Below, one piece after another: positions 17,459-25,609 of a DNA stretch of 64,000 nt. Source of the stretch: Spiribacter salilacus (lineage in GTDB: Bacteria; Pseudomonadota; Gammaproteobacteria; Nitrococcales; Nitrococcaceae). The notes below the pieces were generated by a model that had not been told where the DNA came from, made no database searches, and saw only the letters and a list, made by a program, of their open reading frames with translations. Location: contig NZ_WJPP01000003.1 in the NCBI RefSeq assembly GCF_009649225.1, positions 1 to 64,000 on the forward strand. The letters run 5' to 3'. Made by a program: the position numbers and the translations under genes. How positions within the stretch are numbered: the stretch's first letter is position 1; each line of letters starts with the position of its first letter.

Positions 17459-18300
17459 TTGGCAGCAGCCGCTTTAGCCCAGGCGGCAGTTTTTTCAAAA
17501 TTTCCAAACGAATAAAAATGGAAACCTGACACATCCGCTGCCCGATTGACCAGGGGCGAGAGTGCGTTAACCAAGCTGTCGGTACTCGCATTACCAAAGG
17601 CGGTTTTCGCCAAACGAAGGCCGCTTTTGCGCAGCATGCCTAAACTCTCACCCATACCGCAGGCGCTAGCCATTTGTAATAAGCGTTTGCTGCTTACCAC
17701 CCCCGGAATACCAATTTGCAAGGGTGTACCGCCGGCCATTGGGCTATAGGTTGTTTGGTGCCAATCAATAATCGACATCGGATCTAGCACAAACTGCGAA
17801 ACCGCCTGCACCTTAATCCCCGCCGCTTTGGCTGCATCAAACTTAGCGCTCAGCACCTCGGTGGGGATGTTCCCACGCATGACTGGATGGCCTTCTGGGT
17901 GGGCTGCAAACTCGACTGTTTTAATGTTAAACGCTTCCAGAAAACCACTACGCAATAGCATGCCTGCGTCTGCATAAGGCCCAACTGGCTCGGGCGGATC
18001 ACCACCCAGTAATAGCAGATGATCAACCTGAGCTTTTTCGGCCAGCTCACCAATAAACCGCTCTAGTACCGCCTCAGACTCAACCCGCCGCGCCACCACA
18101 TGTGGCACCGGAATCATTCCCTGCTGATTGAGTTTAGCGGCTGCATTAACAATCACATCCGGCGTTGCCTTGGGCGGCCAGGCAACATACACCCGCGTGC
18201 CTTCAGGTAAGTGCGAGCGAAAATCATCAATACGCGCGGCATCTTGCGGTACCGATTCAATCGAAAAACCTTGGACAGAAGCTTTGACTGCTGGACTCAT
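17455..18300 (-). CDS. Methylenetetrahydrofolate reductase family protein (copy 1)
   Basis: MetF-like TIM-barrel flavoprotein of 281 residues. The N-terminal FSIESVP keeps the catalytic Glu (E15) of the MetF SFEFFPP motif. GGDPPEPVG contains the expected Asp (D101), and HPEGHPV matches the GYPEGHPE loop. The start overlaps the GcvT-like gene (TAATG). Coupling with a THF-dependent methyltransferase suggests it runs in the oxidative direction, turning methyl-THF into methylene-THF, as in the ligM-metF arrangement for lignin-derived aryl ethers. The divergent sequence and adjacent partner argue against it being only the biosynthetic MetF. A second homologue lies at 40.0 kb. Confidence 0.8.
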   Translation of the reverse strand: MSPAVKASVQGFSIESVPQDAARIDDFRSHLPEGTRVYVAWPPKATPDVIVNAAAKLNQQGMIPVPHVVARRVESEAVLERFIGELAEKAQVDHLLLLGGDPPEPVGPYADAGMLLRSGFLEAFNIKTVEFAAHPEGHPVMRGNIPTEVLSAKFDAAKAAGIKVQAVSQFVLDPMSIIDWHQTTYSPMAGGTPLQIGIPGVVSSKRLLQMASACGMGESLGMLRKSGLRLAKTAFGNASTDSLVNALSPLVNRAADVSGFHFYSFGNFEKTAAWAKAAAAN

Positions 18301-19502
18301 TAGGCCACCACCGCCGGTGTCTCTAAAGTGGCGCGGCCGCGCGGAATATCGCCGGCTTTATCGTAAAATGGCAACTCACAAACCGCCGCAGGATGCATTG
18401 CGCCATCGGTACACAGCACTTCTAGCTCTGCTCCCGGGCTGAGTTCTGGATTGTTCAGCCGGATAATACCAATGCCACACTCTAAAGTGGGTGACCAAGC
18501 GGCACTGGTAACCCGGCCGGCAGCTTGCGCATTTTGCGCAAGCCCATCGCCATGCCGTGGTGTGCCTGTAGCACAGGTCAGCCCCCAAGTGCGTTGGCGT
18601 GGATCGGCCTTCAATAAGGCCTCACGACCCACAAAATCACCCTTATTCAAATCCACCATTGCACCAAACCCTGCCTCAAACGGGGTAACGGTGTCATCGA
18701 AATCCGTACCGGCAAAAAGTAAACCGCCTTCAATACGCCGGGCGTTAGTTACCTCGGCTGGAGTGGTCAGCATGTTGTATACATTGCCCGCTTCCATAAT
18801 GCGCTCGCCAATCGCAAAAACATCCGCACCAGGCTCTAAATAAAATTCCCAGCCCAACTCATTGGTAAAGCCCGTGCGGGTAATCACCACTGGCTGTCCA
18901 TCAATGTGGATATGGGCAATATCAAAATAACGAAAGCGCTCCGGCAGGCCATCATCGGCAACGGCGTTGAGCACATCCAGTGAGCGCGGCCCCTGTACTT
19001 GGCTAACCCAAATGCCCGGTTGGAACACTTCTACGTTGTACCCTTCGGCCTGTGCCCGCAGCCATCCGTAAAATTCGCCATCGCTTTGTACGTACCAAAA
19101 ACGATCTTCATCAAGGCGCATCAAAACACCGTCCATAACGGTTCCGCCGTCTGGATAACAGGCAATTTGGTAGCTACAGCGGCCCACTCGAACTTTGCTG
19201 ACATCGCGCGTAAAAACACGATTGAGCATGCGCTCAGCGTCTGGCCCACGAATTTCTGTTGGCAGCTCGCCTGTATGCGACATCATGACCTGTCGGCGTA
19301 ACTGCCAATACAAGGTTTCCATATCGGCCTTGGCATAAAACAATGAACGCAAACGGCCATTGTAAATACCAAAATGCGGCTCATGTGGCAGCTCTTGATA
19401 AACCAAGGGATGCGGCGTCATGCTTTGGCGAAACTCACTCGCCCCACCCGTGCTTGCCACTGGCATAACCACGAACTCAACTGGTTGAATTTGCTTAAAC
19501 AT
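18300..19502 (-). CDS. GcvT-like aminomethyl/methyltransferase, THF-dependent
   Basis: Protein of 400 residues with the glycine-cleavage T-protein fold: N-terminal folate-binding part (ELPTEIRGPDAERMLNRVFT, GGTVMDGVLMRL), GcvT-like TRTGFTNELGWEFYLEP, and a C-terminal barrel (VGREALL, GIGIIRL). It lacks the SGWSKQGG segment characteristic of DMSP demethylase DmdA, and the DD pair of GcvT is DG. It probably moves a methyl or methylene unit from an unknown N-, O- or S-methyl substrate to THF. It has a strong Shine-Dalgarno (AGGAGG, 5 bases from the ATG). The MetF homologue follows with overlap and a LysR gene is divergent. Confidence 0.78.
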   Translation of the reverse strand: MFKQIQPVEFVVMPVASTGGASEFRQSMTPHPLVYQELPHEPHFGIYNGRLRSLFYAKADMETLYWQLRRQVMMSHTGELPTEIRGPDAERMLNRVFTRDVSKVRVGRCSYQIACYPDGGTVMDGVLMRLDEDRFWYVQSDGEFYGWLRAQAEGYNVEVFQPGIWVSQVQGPRSLDVLNAVADDGLPERFRYFDIAHIHIDGQPVVITRTGFTNELGWEFYLEPGADVFAIGERIMEAGNVYNMLTTPAEVTNARRIEGGLLFAGTDFDDTVTPFEAGFGAMVDLNKGDFVGREALLKADPRQRTWGLTCATGTPRHGDGLAQNAQAAGRVTSAAWSPTLECGIGIIRLNNPELSPGAELEVLCTDGAMHPAAVCELPFYDKAGDIPRGRATLETPAVVA

Positions 19503-19548
19503 AACGCCTCCTAGGCTTTATTTTCCGCGAGTTTAACCAGCCTTTTTG

Positions 19549-19597
19549 CTATGACACTAATGACAATTATTCTTCTTTTTTAAAATTTCTGTCATAG
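19549..19597. promoter_or_regulatory. Inverted repeat, candidate LysR operator
   Basis: CTATGACA (19549-19556) and TGTCATAG (19590-19597) are perfect inverted copies separated by 33 AT-rich bases. They lie in the 102-base gap between the divergent GcvT-like and LysR genes. This is where a LysR protein would bind for autoregulation and target control. Confidence 0.5.
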
Positions 19598-19604
19598 TTA
19601 AAAA

Positions 19605-20468
19605 ATGAGACTCGATACCGAATCGTTGCGGGCGCTAAAACTGGTTGTGGAAACCGGAAATATCAGCATGGCGGCGGAGCGTTTATCACTCACACAGTCT
19701 GCTGTTAGCTGGAAGCTGCGCCGCTTAGAAGAGCGACTCGGGCATACCTTGCTGCGTCGCGAAGGCCGCGTACTCAGGCCCACTCAACAGGGCCAAGAAC
19801 TGATTGAATACGCCGATCGCATTCTGTCTGCGCATGATGCGGCGGTGCAGTGGTTCCGTGGCTCCGCACTCACCGGCTCTATTCGCCTAGGTACAACCGA
19901 TGATGTGGCCACCAGCCGTGTTGCAGATATCGCAGGCCGTTTTCGCTGGGCGCATCCTGGCATTCAACTTCAGGTACGGGTTGCCTCTTCACTGCAAGTG
20001 GCCGACTGGGTTGAAGCCGGCGATATTGACTTAGCCGTAATGCCCGTTGAGCAGGCAGACCTTAAAAAACACGACTTTCATCTATGGAGTGAAGCGCTGC
20101 AGTTTGTCCAAGCCACAGAAAGTGGCTTTTCTGAGCAGGGCCCGCTGCCTTTAGTAACATTCGGCAGCAAATGCTTTTACCGCCAAATTGCCACCAGCCT
20201 GCTCGATGAGGCCGGCATCGCCTACGAGGAAGTGCTACAAAGTGCCAGTATCGCTGGCGTGCGGGCGGCGGTGAGTGCTGGCTTTGGTGTGGCCTTAATG
20301 AACGAAAGCTTTATGACCGCAGATCAATGTCATTGGATTAATGCCGGCGCCGTGGAATCACCTCCCACCATTCACTACGTTCTGCGGGCCGCTAAACAGC
20401 CCTTAACCCCAGCACAGCAGTCTTTGGTGGCTGAGCTCAGTGGATTCGTGCCGGTTACCGCGGAATAG
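19605..20468 (+). CDS. LysR family transcriptional regulator
   Basis: LTTR of 287 residues. The N-terminal winged helix-turn-helix reads ALKLVVETGNISMAAERLSL followed by TQSAVSWKLRRLEERLG. The remainder fits a periplasmic-binding-like effector domain (SIRLGTTDDVATS, IDLAVMPVEQ, SAGFGVALMNE). It is divergent from the GcvT-like/MetF-like pair across a gap containing an inverted repeat, so it is the likely regulator of that pair, probably responding to the methylated substrate or a product. The ATG at 19605 has a weak Shine-Dalgarno. Confidence 0.88.
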   Translation: MRLDTESLRALKLVVETGNISMAAERLSLTQSAVSWKLRRLEERLGHTLLRREGRVLRPTQQGQELIEYADRILSAHDAAVQWFRGSALTGSIRLGTTDDVATSRVADIAGRFRWAHPGIQLQVRVASSLQVADWVEAGDIDLAVMPVEQADLKKHDFHLWSEALQFVQATESGFSEQGPLPLVTFGSKCFYRQIATSLLDEAGIAYEEVLQSASIAGVRAAVSAGFGVALMNESFMTADQCHWINAGAVESPPTIHYVLRAAKQPLTPAQQSLVAELSGFVPVTAE

Positions 20469-20484
20469 GGTCAAAGCGCCCTCT

Positions 20485-21126
20485 TTATTGTTGGATTAAA
20501 TCGAATACGATTTTTACCGCAAAACCCAAAAATGCCACACCCGCAAGGCGTTCGATCCAATGCTGATAGTCCTCAAGCCTAATCAGCCAGCCTGTTGAAG
20601 CAGTAAGTATGCTGACCATAGAAAACCAAAACAGCCCAGCCACTCCCACCGCTAACACCACCATCAACAACAGCCAAAACGGAGTTTGTGGCCGAATGGC
20701 AGCACCAAAGATACTGGCAAAGAAAATAATCGCCTTGGGATTAGTCAGATTAACCAACAAACCAAGCAAAACCGGATTATCTGGCCCCGCCGGAGTCTTG
20801 GGTGCCTCCTGCTCCAATTGACTGTCTGGCATTTGTGCCAGCAAAAGCCGAACGCCCAAGTAGCCTAAAAACGATGCACCAACCGCCCGCACCGCCCACT
20901 CAAACCATGCAATAGAGTTGAGCAGCGCCGAGAGCCCAAAGGCACTTAATGAGGCATAAAAGATAATCCCGATACTAATCCCGAAGGCGGTTAAAACACC
21001 CGCACGCTTGCCGCGTGCAATCGTATTTCTAACCACCACCACAAAGTCGGGCCCTGGAAGCATTAATGCCGGCGAAAAAACCGCAAAAATGCCAAGAAGT
21101 GGCAGAACGCTATGCATGGGGTGCAT
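20485..21126 (-). CDS. LysE/RhtB family amino-acid exporter
   Basis: Inner-membrane protein of 213 residues with about six hydrophobic segments. The N-terminal segment LMLPGPDFVVVVRNTIARGKRAG is the family signature (G-P-D/N-F near the first loop). NLTNPKAIIFFASIFG is the second conserved region. It probably exports an amino acid or related small metabolite; the substrate is not predictable. It lies 41 bases downstream of acr3 on the same strand and may be read with the arsenic operon. Its 3' end faces the LysR gene 17 bases away. Confidence 0.85.
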   Translation of the reverse strand: MHPMHSVLPLLGIFAVFSPALMLPGPDFVVVVRNTIARGKRAGVLTAFGISIGIIFYASLSAFGLSALLNSIAWFEWAVRAVGASFLGYLGVRLLLAQMPDSQLEQEAPKTPAGPDNPVLLGLLVNLTNPKAIIFFASIFGAAIRPQTPFWLLLMVVLAVGVAGLFWFSMVSILTASTGWLIRLEDYQHWIERLAGVAFLGFAVKIVFDLIQQ

Positions 21127-21167
21127 TTTGCACCCCTTCGATCAGACCAACAAGTCAGCTTGCGTGC

Positions 21168-22247
21168 TTATGCCGCCATTGTGCGCTCGTACCAACGCCG
21201 CGAGCCATTCACGAGTTTGACCAGCGCAAGCATGATGGGCACCTCAACCAAGACACCCACAACAGTAGCCAAAGCGGCACCCGAGTTTAAGCCGAACAAA
21301 CTGATCGCAACTGCCACGGCAAGCTCAAAGAAATTAGACGTACCAATAAGGGCAGCAGGGGCGCCAATGGCAATCGGCACATTCCAGCCACGAGCCCACA
21401 GATAGGCAAGACCAAAAATACCCACACTTTGAATAATCAATGGAATCGCGATTAAGACAATCACTAACGGATTTGCCAGAATCCGTTCACCCTGAAATGC
21501 AAAGAGCAGCAATACCGTAACTACCAAACCGATAACGGTGATTGGCTTAATACGGCCGGTGAACTGATCCACTGCATCTTGCCCGCCCTTTGCCATAAAA
21601 TGCCGCCGCGTTAGGGCACCGGCAATGAGCGGAATGATGACGTATAGGCCAACAGACAGTAAAAGCGTTTGCCACGGCACAATCACTTCTGCCACACCCA
21701 ACAAAAAGGCAACCAGCGGGGCAAAGGCAAAAATCATGATGATGTCATTAATTGCCACCTGCACCAGCGTATAAGTGGCATCACCCTCGGTAAGCTGACT
21801 CCAAACAAACACCATGGCGGTGCACGGGGCTGCACCCAGCAGAATCATCCCGGCGATGTAGGCCTTAGCGTCATCCGGTGGCACCAGGCCGGCAAAAAAA
21901 CCTTCAAAAAACAACAGCCCTAAACCTGCCATCGTGAAAGGCTTAATCAACCAATTGATAACCAGCGTAATTGTCAGGCCCTTTGGCCGCTCCCCTGCAT
22001 GGCTGAGCGAAGCAAAGTCAACATTGATCATCATCGGGTAGACCATCGCCCAAATAAGGACAGCCACCACTAAATTAACGTTAGCCACCTCAAAGCCGCT
22101 CAATGCCTCAAACGCACCAGGGAAGACTTTGCCTAGGGTGATTCCCGCCACAATGGCGAGCGCAACCCAAACGCTCAGGTAGCGCTCAAACACGCCCATT
22201 ACTTCACCGGCGGCACGCCGGCCTGTCACATCACACTGCGCACTCAT
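21168..22247 (-). CDS. acr3: Arsenite efflux permease ACR3
   Basis: Ten-helix transporter of 359 residues that exports As(III) from the cytoplasm. [13 protein letters not shown] contains the conserved cysteine of ACR3 proteins, and [13 protein letters not shown] and [14 protein letters not shown] are further family regions. The ATG at 22247 overlaps the arsR stop (TAATG); an ATG 16 codons later ([11 protein letters not shown]) is the alternative start and closer to typical N-termini. It is the last gene of the arsC-arsR-acr3 operon. Confidence 0.94.
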   Translation of the reverse strand: MSAQCDVTGRRAAGEVMGVFERYLSVWVALAIVAGITLGKVFPGAFEALSGFEVANVNLVVAVLIWAMVYPMMINVDFASLSHAGERPKGLTITLVINWLIKPFTMAGLGLLFFEGFFAGLVPPDDAKAYIAGMILLGAAPCTAMVFVWSQLTEGDATYTLVQVAINDIIMIFAFAPLVAFLLGVAEVIVPWQTLLLSVGLYVIIPLIAGALTRRHFMAKGGQDAVDQFTGRIKPITVIGLVVTVLLLFAFQGERILANPLVIVLIAIPLIIQSVGIFGLAYLWARGWNVPIAIGAPAALIGTSNFFELAVAVAISLFGLNSGAALATVVGVLVEVPIMLALVKLVNGSRRWYERTMAA

Positions 22248-22627
22248 TATTTACACTCACTTCGGTTGCGGGCGATGGCGCGAACAATCCGCTTGCTATC
22301 GGCCCAATAGGGTTCTTCTGCCGCAAGCTCTGCTGCCAGATGCGCCAATGTTTGACGCGCCCATGCGGGCAGCGACTCGCACCGTTGATAATGAATCCAT
22401 TGGCCAGCCCGGCGAGTCTCAACAACACCCGCATCGCGCAGATGCGCCAAGTGCCGCGACATCTTTGGCTGGCTCACCTCTAGCGCTTCAGTTAGCTCAC
22501 ACACGCACAGCTCACCTTTCTGCTCCAACAGCAACAGCGCACGTAGCCGCGTTTCATCCGCAAGCAGCCGCATAAACTCCACAGGTGTAATAACTGGCGC
22601 GGCTGCCGATGCGCTTGCCACTGTCAT
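22247..22627 (-). CDS. arsR: ArsR family arsenite-responsive repressor
   Basis: Winged helix regulator of 126 residues. [11 protein letters not shown] is the ArsR metal-binding/recognition start (CVC pair), followed by the recognition helix [18 protein letters not shown]. It probably represses the arsC-arsR-acr3 operon and is released by As(III) or Sb(III). The ATG at 22627 shares a base with the arsC stop (TGATG), and the stop overlaps acr3 in the same way. An A/T-rich palindrome before arsC is the candidate operator. Confidence 0.93.
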   Translation of the reverse strand: MTVASASAAAPVITPVEFMRLLADETRLRALLLLEQKGELCVCELTEALEVSQPKMSRHLAHLRDAGVVETRRAGQWIHYQRCESLPAWARQTLAHLAAELAAEEPYWADSKRIVRAIARNRSECK

Positions 22628-23133
22628 CACGCGCCATCCTCAGGCTTGCTACTGCCAATATCCTCTAACTGCTGCTGCAGTTTGAGACGATCCAGCGAAG
22701 CAATCGGCAGATTAGTGAAAAGACCGATTCGGCTTCTCAATGCCACAAACGTCTCTCGAAACGCACGCAGCCGTTCTTCATCGCTACCTTCAACCGCCGC
22801 TGGATCTGGCATACCCCAATGCGCCGTCATCGGCTGACCGGGCCACACCGGGCAGGGCTCTGCAGCGGCCGAATCACAAACCGTAAACACAAAATCCATA
22901 TGCGGCGCATCAGGCCCCGAGAAAACTTCCCAATTCTTGCTATGAAGCCCATCGGTAGGCAGTTTCATCTGCTCAAGCATACGGATAGCAAATGGATTGA
23001 CCTGACCGGCCGGAAAGCTGCCAGCACTATAGCCGGTAAACTTATCGCCACCGATGTGATTTAAAATAGACTCCGCAAGAATGCTACGAGCCGAATTGCC
23101 CGTACAAAGAAATAAGACGTTGTAATGCGCCAT
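22627..23133 (-). CDS. arsC: Arsenate reductase, thioredoxin-coupled LMW-phosphatase type
   Basis: Protein of 168 residues reducing As(V) to As(III) for export by Acr3. The N-terminal P-loop is LCTGNSARS (C10, R16), and the redox relay cysteines are C86 and C94 in FTVCDSAAAEPCPVWPG. This matches the LMW-PTP, thioredoxin-linked class rather than the glutaredoxin class of E. coli. The C-terminus is about 30 residues longer than S. aureus ArsC. It is first in the ars operon. Confidence 0.93.
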   Translation of the reverse strand: MAHYNVLFLCTGNSARSILAESILNHIGGDKFTGYSAGSFPAGQVNPFAIRMLEQMKLPTDGLHSKNWEVFSGPDAPHMDFVFTVCDSAAAEPCPVWPGQPMTAHWGMPDPAAVEGSDEERLRAFRETFVALRSRIGLFTNLPIASLDRLKLQQQLEDIGSSKPEDGA

Positions 23134-23164
23134 GTAACTACCCCTTTAACAATGAACGGGCAGT

Positions 23165-23184
23165 ATATTCGCTAAAGCGTATAT
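23165..23184. promoter_or_regulatory. Candidate ArsR operator upstream of arsC
   Basis: ATATTCGC-TAAA-GCGTATAT is an inverted repeat with one mismatch per arm, 31 bases before the arsC start. Its size and place fit an ArsR dimer site overlapping the promoter. No footprint is known to me. Confidence 0.5.
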
Positions 23185-23198
23185 ATGCGATTACAGAT

Positions 23199-23310
23199 AT
23201 GTTACAAGGCGCTCGACGTCAGTTGCCCGCACTGCTGGATAAAGCGCATAGCGGAAAGGCATCGCTGATTATGAAACGGGGCAAACCCTATGCGTCAAAT
23301 ATCCCAAATG
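23199..23310 (+). pseudogene. Remnant of a Phd/YefM-type antitoxin
   Basis: The translation from ATG 23199 begins GARRQLPALLDKAH and continues SLIMKRGKPYA, the conserved core of prevent-host-death antitoxins. The usual first residues are missing, and after residue 36 the reading no longer resembles the family, although the frame stays open to 23582. This is probably the decayed 5' part of an antitoxin gene. I see no matching toxin remnant directly after it. Confidence 0.5.
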
Positions 23311-23376
23311 GTGCTTGGGTAACGGTTGATACGGCTGTCGCTAACGAGGCGAGCTTCTCGATTGGCTCAGTTTTCG

Positions 23377-23404
23377 TTGACAGAATTAGCTTAAAAGCTA
23401 CAAT
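23377..23404 (+). promoter_or_regulatory. Near-consensus promoter of the toxin-antitoxin pair
   Basis: TTGACA (23377-23382), a 16-base spacer and TACAAT (23399-23404) form a strong sigma70 match. The ATG at 23407 would then lie at or just before the expected transcription start, implying a leaderless or nearly leaderless message. Confidence 0.6.
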
Positions 23405-23406
23405 CT

Positions 23407-23734
23407 ATGAATCTGGACCATTCGTCATTACATTAACCCCCAGGGCTTTGACTTATTCCAAGAGTGGGTCGACGAACTCTCAGATCAGAGAGCGCGTGCC
23501 CGAATCGCCGCGAGATTGCTGCGAATCGAATTGGGTAATTTGGGTGATTGCAAGTCTGTCGGTGACGGCGTACGTGAACTGAGAATCGATTATGGACCCG
23601 GTTATCGCGTTTATTTCGCGATGATTAATAAGCAGGCGGTACTTCTGTGCTGTGGAGGTACCAAGAAGTCACAACGATCTTATATCCAGCGTGCCAAACG
23701 CCTATGGCAAGAATGGCAACAGAGGAATTCCTGA
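23407..23734 (+). pseudogene. RelE/HigB-type toxin (HI1419-like), apparent 5' frameshift
   Basis: The frame from 23411 reads IWTIRHYINPQGFDLFQEW, then the toxin core GNLGDCKSVGDGVRELRIDYG and GYRVYFA, ending RAKRLWQEWQQRNS. That is a full-length phage-derived Gp49/HigB-like mRNA interferase. There is no ATG, GTG or TTG in this frame until a TTG at 23516, which would remove about 35 conserved residues. ATG 23407 is one base out of frame: dropping one A from ATGAATC would give M-I-W-T-I-R. It is therefore a frameshifted gene, a gene with a rare start codon (ATT 23420 or ATC 23411), or a sequencing error. The antitoxin follows immediately. Confidence 0.65.
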
Positions 23735-23735
23735 G

Positions 23736-24029
23736 ATGCGAGAAATGACCGAACATGATCTATGGTTGAAGGATCAATTGCAGGATGCTGATTTTGCAGC
23801 GGAGTACTTAAACGCTGCGCAGGAGGATGACGACCCACAGGTGTATCTACTTGCGCTCCGTAAAGTAGTCGAAGCTCGTAGCAGTCTTAAAGACGTTGCG
23901 TTGCAGTCTAATTTATCGAGGGAAACCTTATATCGGACGCTCTCTGCGAAGGGAAATCCAACATTGAAGACGCTGAACGCTGTATTCAAAGCGACGGGTT
24001 TGGAGATGCATGTCACGCCACGTGGCTGA
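23736..24029 (+). CDS. HigA/HI1420-like addiction module antitoxin
   Basis: Helix-turn-helix protein of 97 residues. The N-terminal half has DFAAEYLNAAQEDDDPQVYL, then ALRKVVEARSSLKDVALQSN and LSRETLYRTLSAKGNPTLKT, the HTH of the downstream HI1420-type antitoxins encoded after RelE-like toxins. It starts 2 bases after the toxin stop; ATG 23745 is an alternative start. It should neutralise the toxin and repress the pair. It appears intact even though the toxin reading is broken. Its stop lies 7 bases from the 3' end of tRNA-Phe. Confidence 0.8.
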   Translation: MREMTEHDLWLKDQLQDADFAAEYLNAAQEDDDPQVYLLALRKVVEARSSLKDVALQSNLSRETLYRTLSAKGNPTLKTLNAVFKATGLEMHVTPRG

Positions 24030-24036
24030 GAAAGGA

Positions 24037-24112
<76 letters not shown>

Positions 24113-24172
24113 GGGGAAGCCGTGTATTCAACCCGATGCAGCGCCGTGGGTCAAGGGAGACGGCTGAATAAT

Positions 24173-25591
24173 TCAGTTTGGTGAGTCAAGCGGCAGTATC
24201 TGCTCCAGGATTATTTGATACGCCACATAATATTTATAGATATTGGCTACATATTGCACAGTCTCGCGACCAATTCTCTCCGCGGCAAGCCGCTCAACAT
24301 TATCAAACCAACGATTATTGTCTAAGCCCCGCTCCAAGGCAGCCTGACGTAACTGGCGAACACGGCCCGGGCCTGCATTATAGGCCGCTAACGCAAATAG
24401 CAACCGCTGGGATGCATCTAATGCTGGATCATTGAAGAATTCATCTTTTAGATACCGCACGTAGCGGATTCCAGCTAACACGTTGTCTTCAAGCACCGTT
24501 GGATCTGTAACACCCATGTCAGCGGCAGTGGAAGGCAGTAGCTGCATAATGCCAATTGCGCCCGCAGGGCTTACCACCGTGTTATCTAGGCGGGACTCTT
24601 GATAGCCCTGAGCAATTAACATTCGCCAATCTAAATCATATTCATCGGCATACCTTCGAAACAAGTCTACCAAGCCAAGAAAGCGCGCTCGATCCGCTTC
24701 GTCCGTTGCATCCTTAATAAAATTAGAATTTCGATAATATCGGTTAATCAGGATATTGCCTTGTAACGAGCCCGTGCGGCGCGTGACCAGAAATTGATCA
24801 AGGGCGTCTTTAAGCGCAGGACTACCCTTGCGCACCGCAAACGCAATCGTATTGCCTTGGCTCAACACCAAATCTGGGTGAACGCGAATTTGCTCAAAAA
24901 CAGATTTCCATAGAGTCGCTAGATAAGTGTCAGCAATGGTGTAATCGACGATGCCGGCATTGACCATTTCCAGAATATCCTCTGTTTCGAAATGCCCCGG
25001 CGCTTCTGTAATGTTAATGACCGCCTTGCCGCGAGCCGCTAGATCACGATTCACCGCAAGCAGATGCTCAAAATAGCTGCTGTCAGGGTGGACCATTAAC
25101 GTTTGCCCCGCTAACCCATCCCAGTCCGTTGGCACGGCCGCGTTTTTATGACTGATTAACAGTTCACGCACATCCCGACCCAAAGGCGTAGTGAAGGCTA
25201 CCCGCTGACTACGGGCATCCGTCACCGTCAAGTTGGCTGCGATCACATCACCCAAACCTTCTTCCAAGGCGGGAATTAACCGCGCTCTTGTTGTTGGAAT
25301 GAAGGCGACAACCGTTCGCAAATGCGGATTACCGAGTTGACGATTAAGCTCCGTTTCAAAATCACGCATCATCTCGTAGGCAATACCGCGCTGCTCAGGC
25401 CCATCCAGAAAGTAGAGGGTGCGGCTGTAGGGTACGAGCACCCGAATTACCCGGCGCTCGACCATGCCATCTAGATCACCAGACCAGGGCATTAAGCGCT
25501 CACTTTTAATTGCCGCGTGACTGATTCCTTGCAGCTGTATCAAAACGCATCCGAGGGTCAAAAAAAGCGTTATGAGAAAACGGACAGCCAT
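24173..25591 (-). CDS. MltF-like lytic transglycosylase with N-terminal substrate-binding domain
   Basis: Exported protein of 472 residues. Residues 1-27 form a signal peptide. Residues about 45-275 are a type-3 periplasmic binding domain (RVIRVLVPYSRTLYF, ARGKAVINITEAPGHFETEDI). Residues about 300-465 form an SLT transglycosylase domain with catalytic Glu in AQGYQESRLD, then SPAGAIGIMQLLPSTA and ALAAYNAGPGRVRQL. It cleaves peptidoglycan glycan strands, and in MltF the binding domain modulates activity. It lies 18 bases after the double-SBP lipoprotein gene as the last gene of a five-gene operon. Confidence 0.88.
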   Translation of the reverse strand: MAVRFLITLFLTLGCVLIQLQGISHAAIKSERLMPWSGDLDGMVERRVIRVLVPYSRTLYFLDGPEQRGIAYEMMRDFETELNRQLGNPHLRTVVAFIPTTRARLIPALEEGLGDVIAANLTVTDARSQRVAFTTPLGRDVRELLISHKNAAVPTDWDGLAGQTLMVHPDSSYFEHLLAVNRDLAARGKAVINITEAPGHFETEDILEMVNAGIVDYTIADTYLATLWKSVFEQIRVHPDLVLSQGNTIAFAVRKGSPALKDALDQFLVTRRTGSLQGNILINRYYRNSNFIKDATDEADRARFLGLVDLFRRYADEYDLDWRMLIAQGYQESRLDNTVVSPAGAIGIMQLLPSTAADMGVTDPTVLEDNVLAGIRYVRYLKDEFFNDPALDASQRLLFALAAYNAGPGRVRQLRQAALERGLDNNRWFDNVERLAAERIGRETVQYVANIYKYYVAYQIILEQILPLDSPN

Positions 25592-25609
25592 AAGCAGATT
25601 TCCAGATTT

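Noticed and set aside
15069-19502. DMSP demethylation cluster (dmdA-like GcvT, dmdB-like ligase, dmdD-like crotonase)
   Set aside because: The GcvT-like protein lacks DmdA's SGWSKQGG segment, the crotonase lacks the glutamates that DmdD needs, no dmdC is present, and the ligase/crotonase genes are on the opposite strand from the GcvT/MetF pair.
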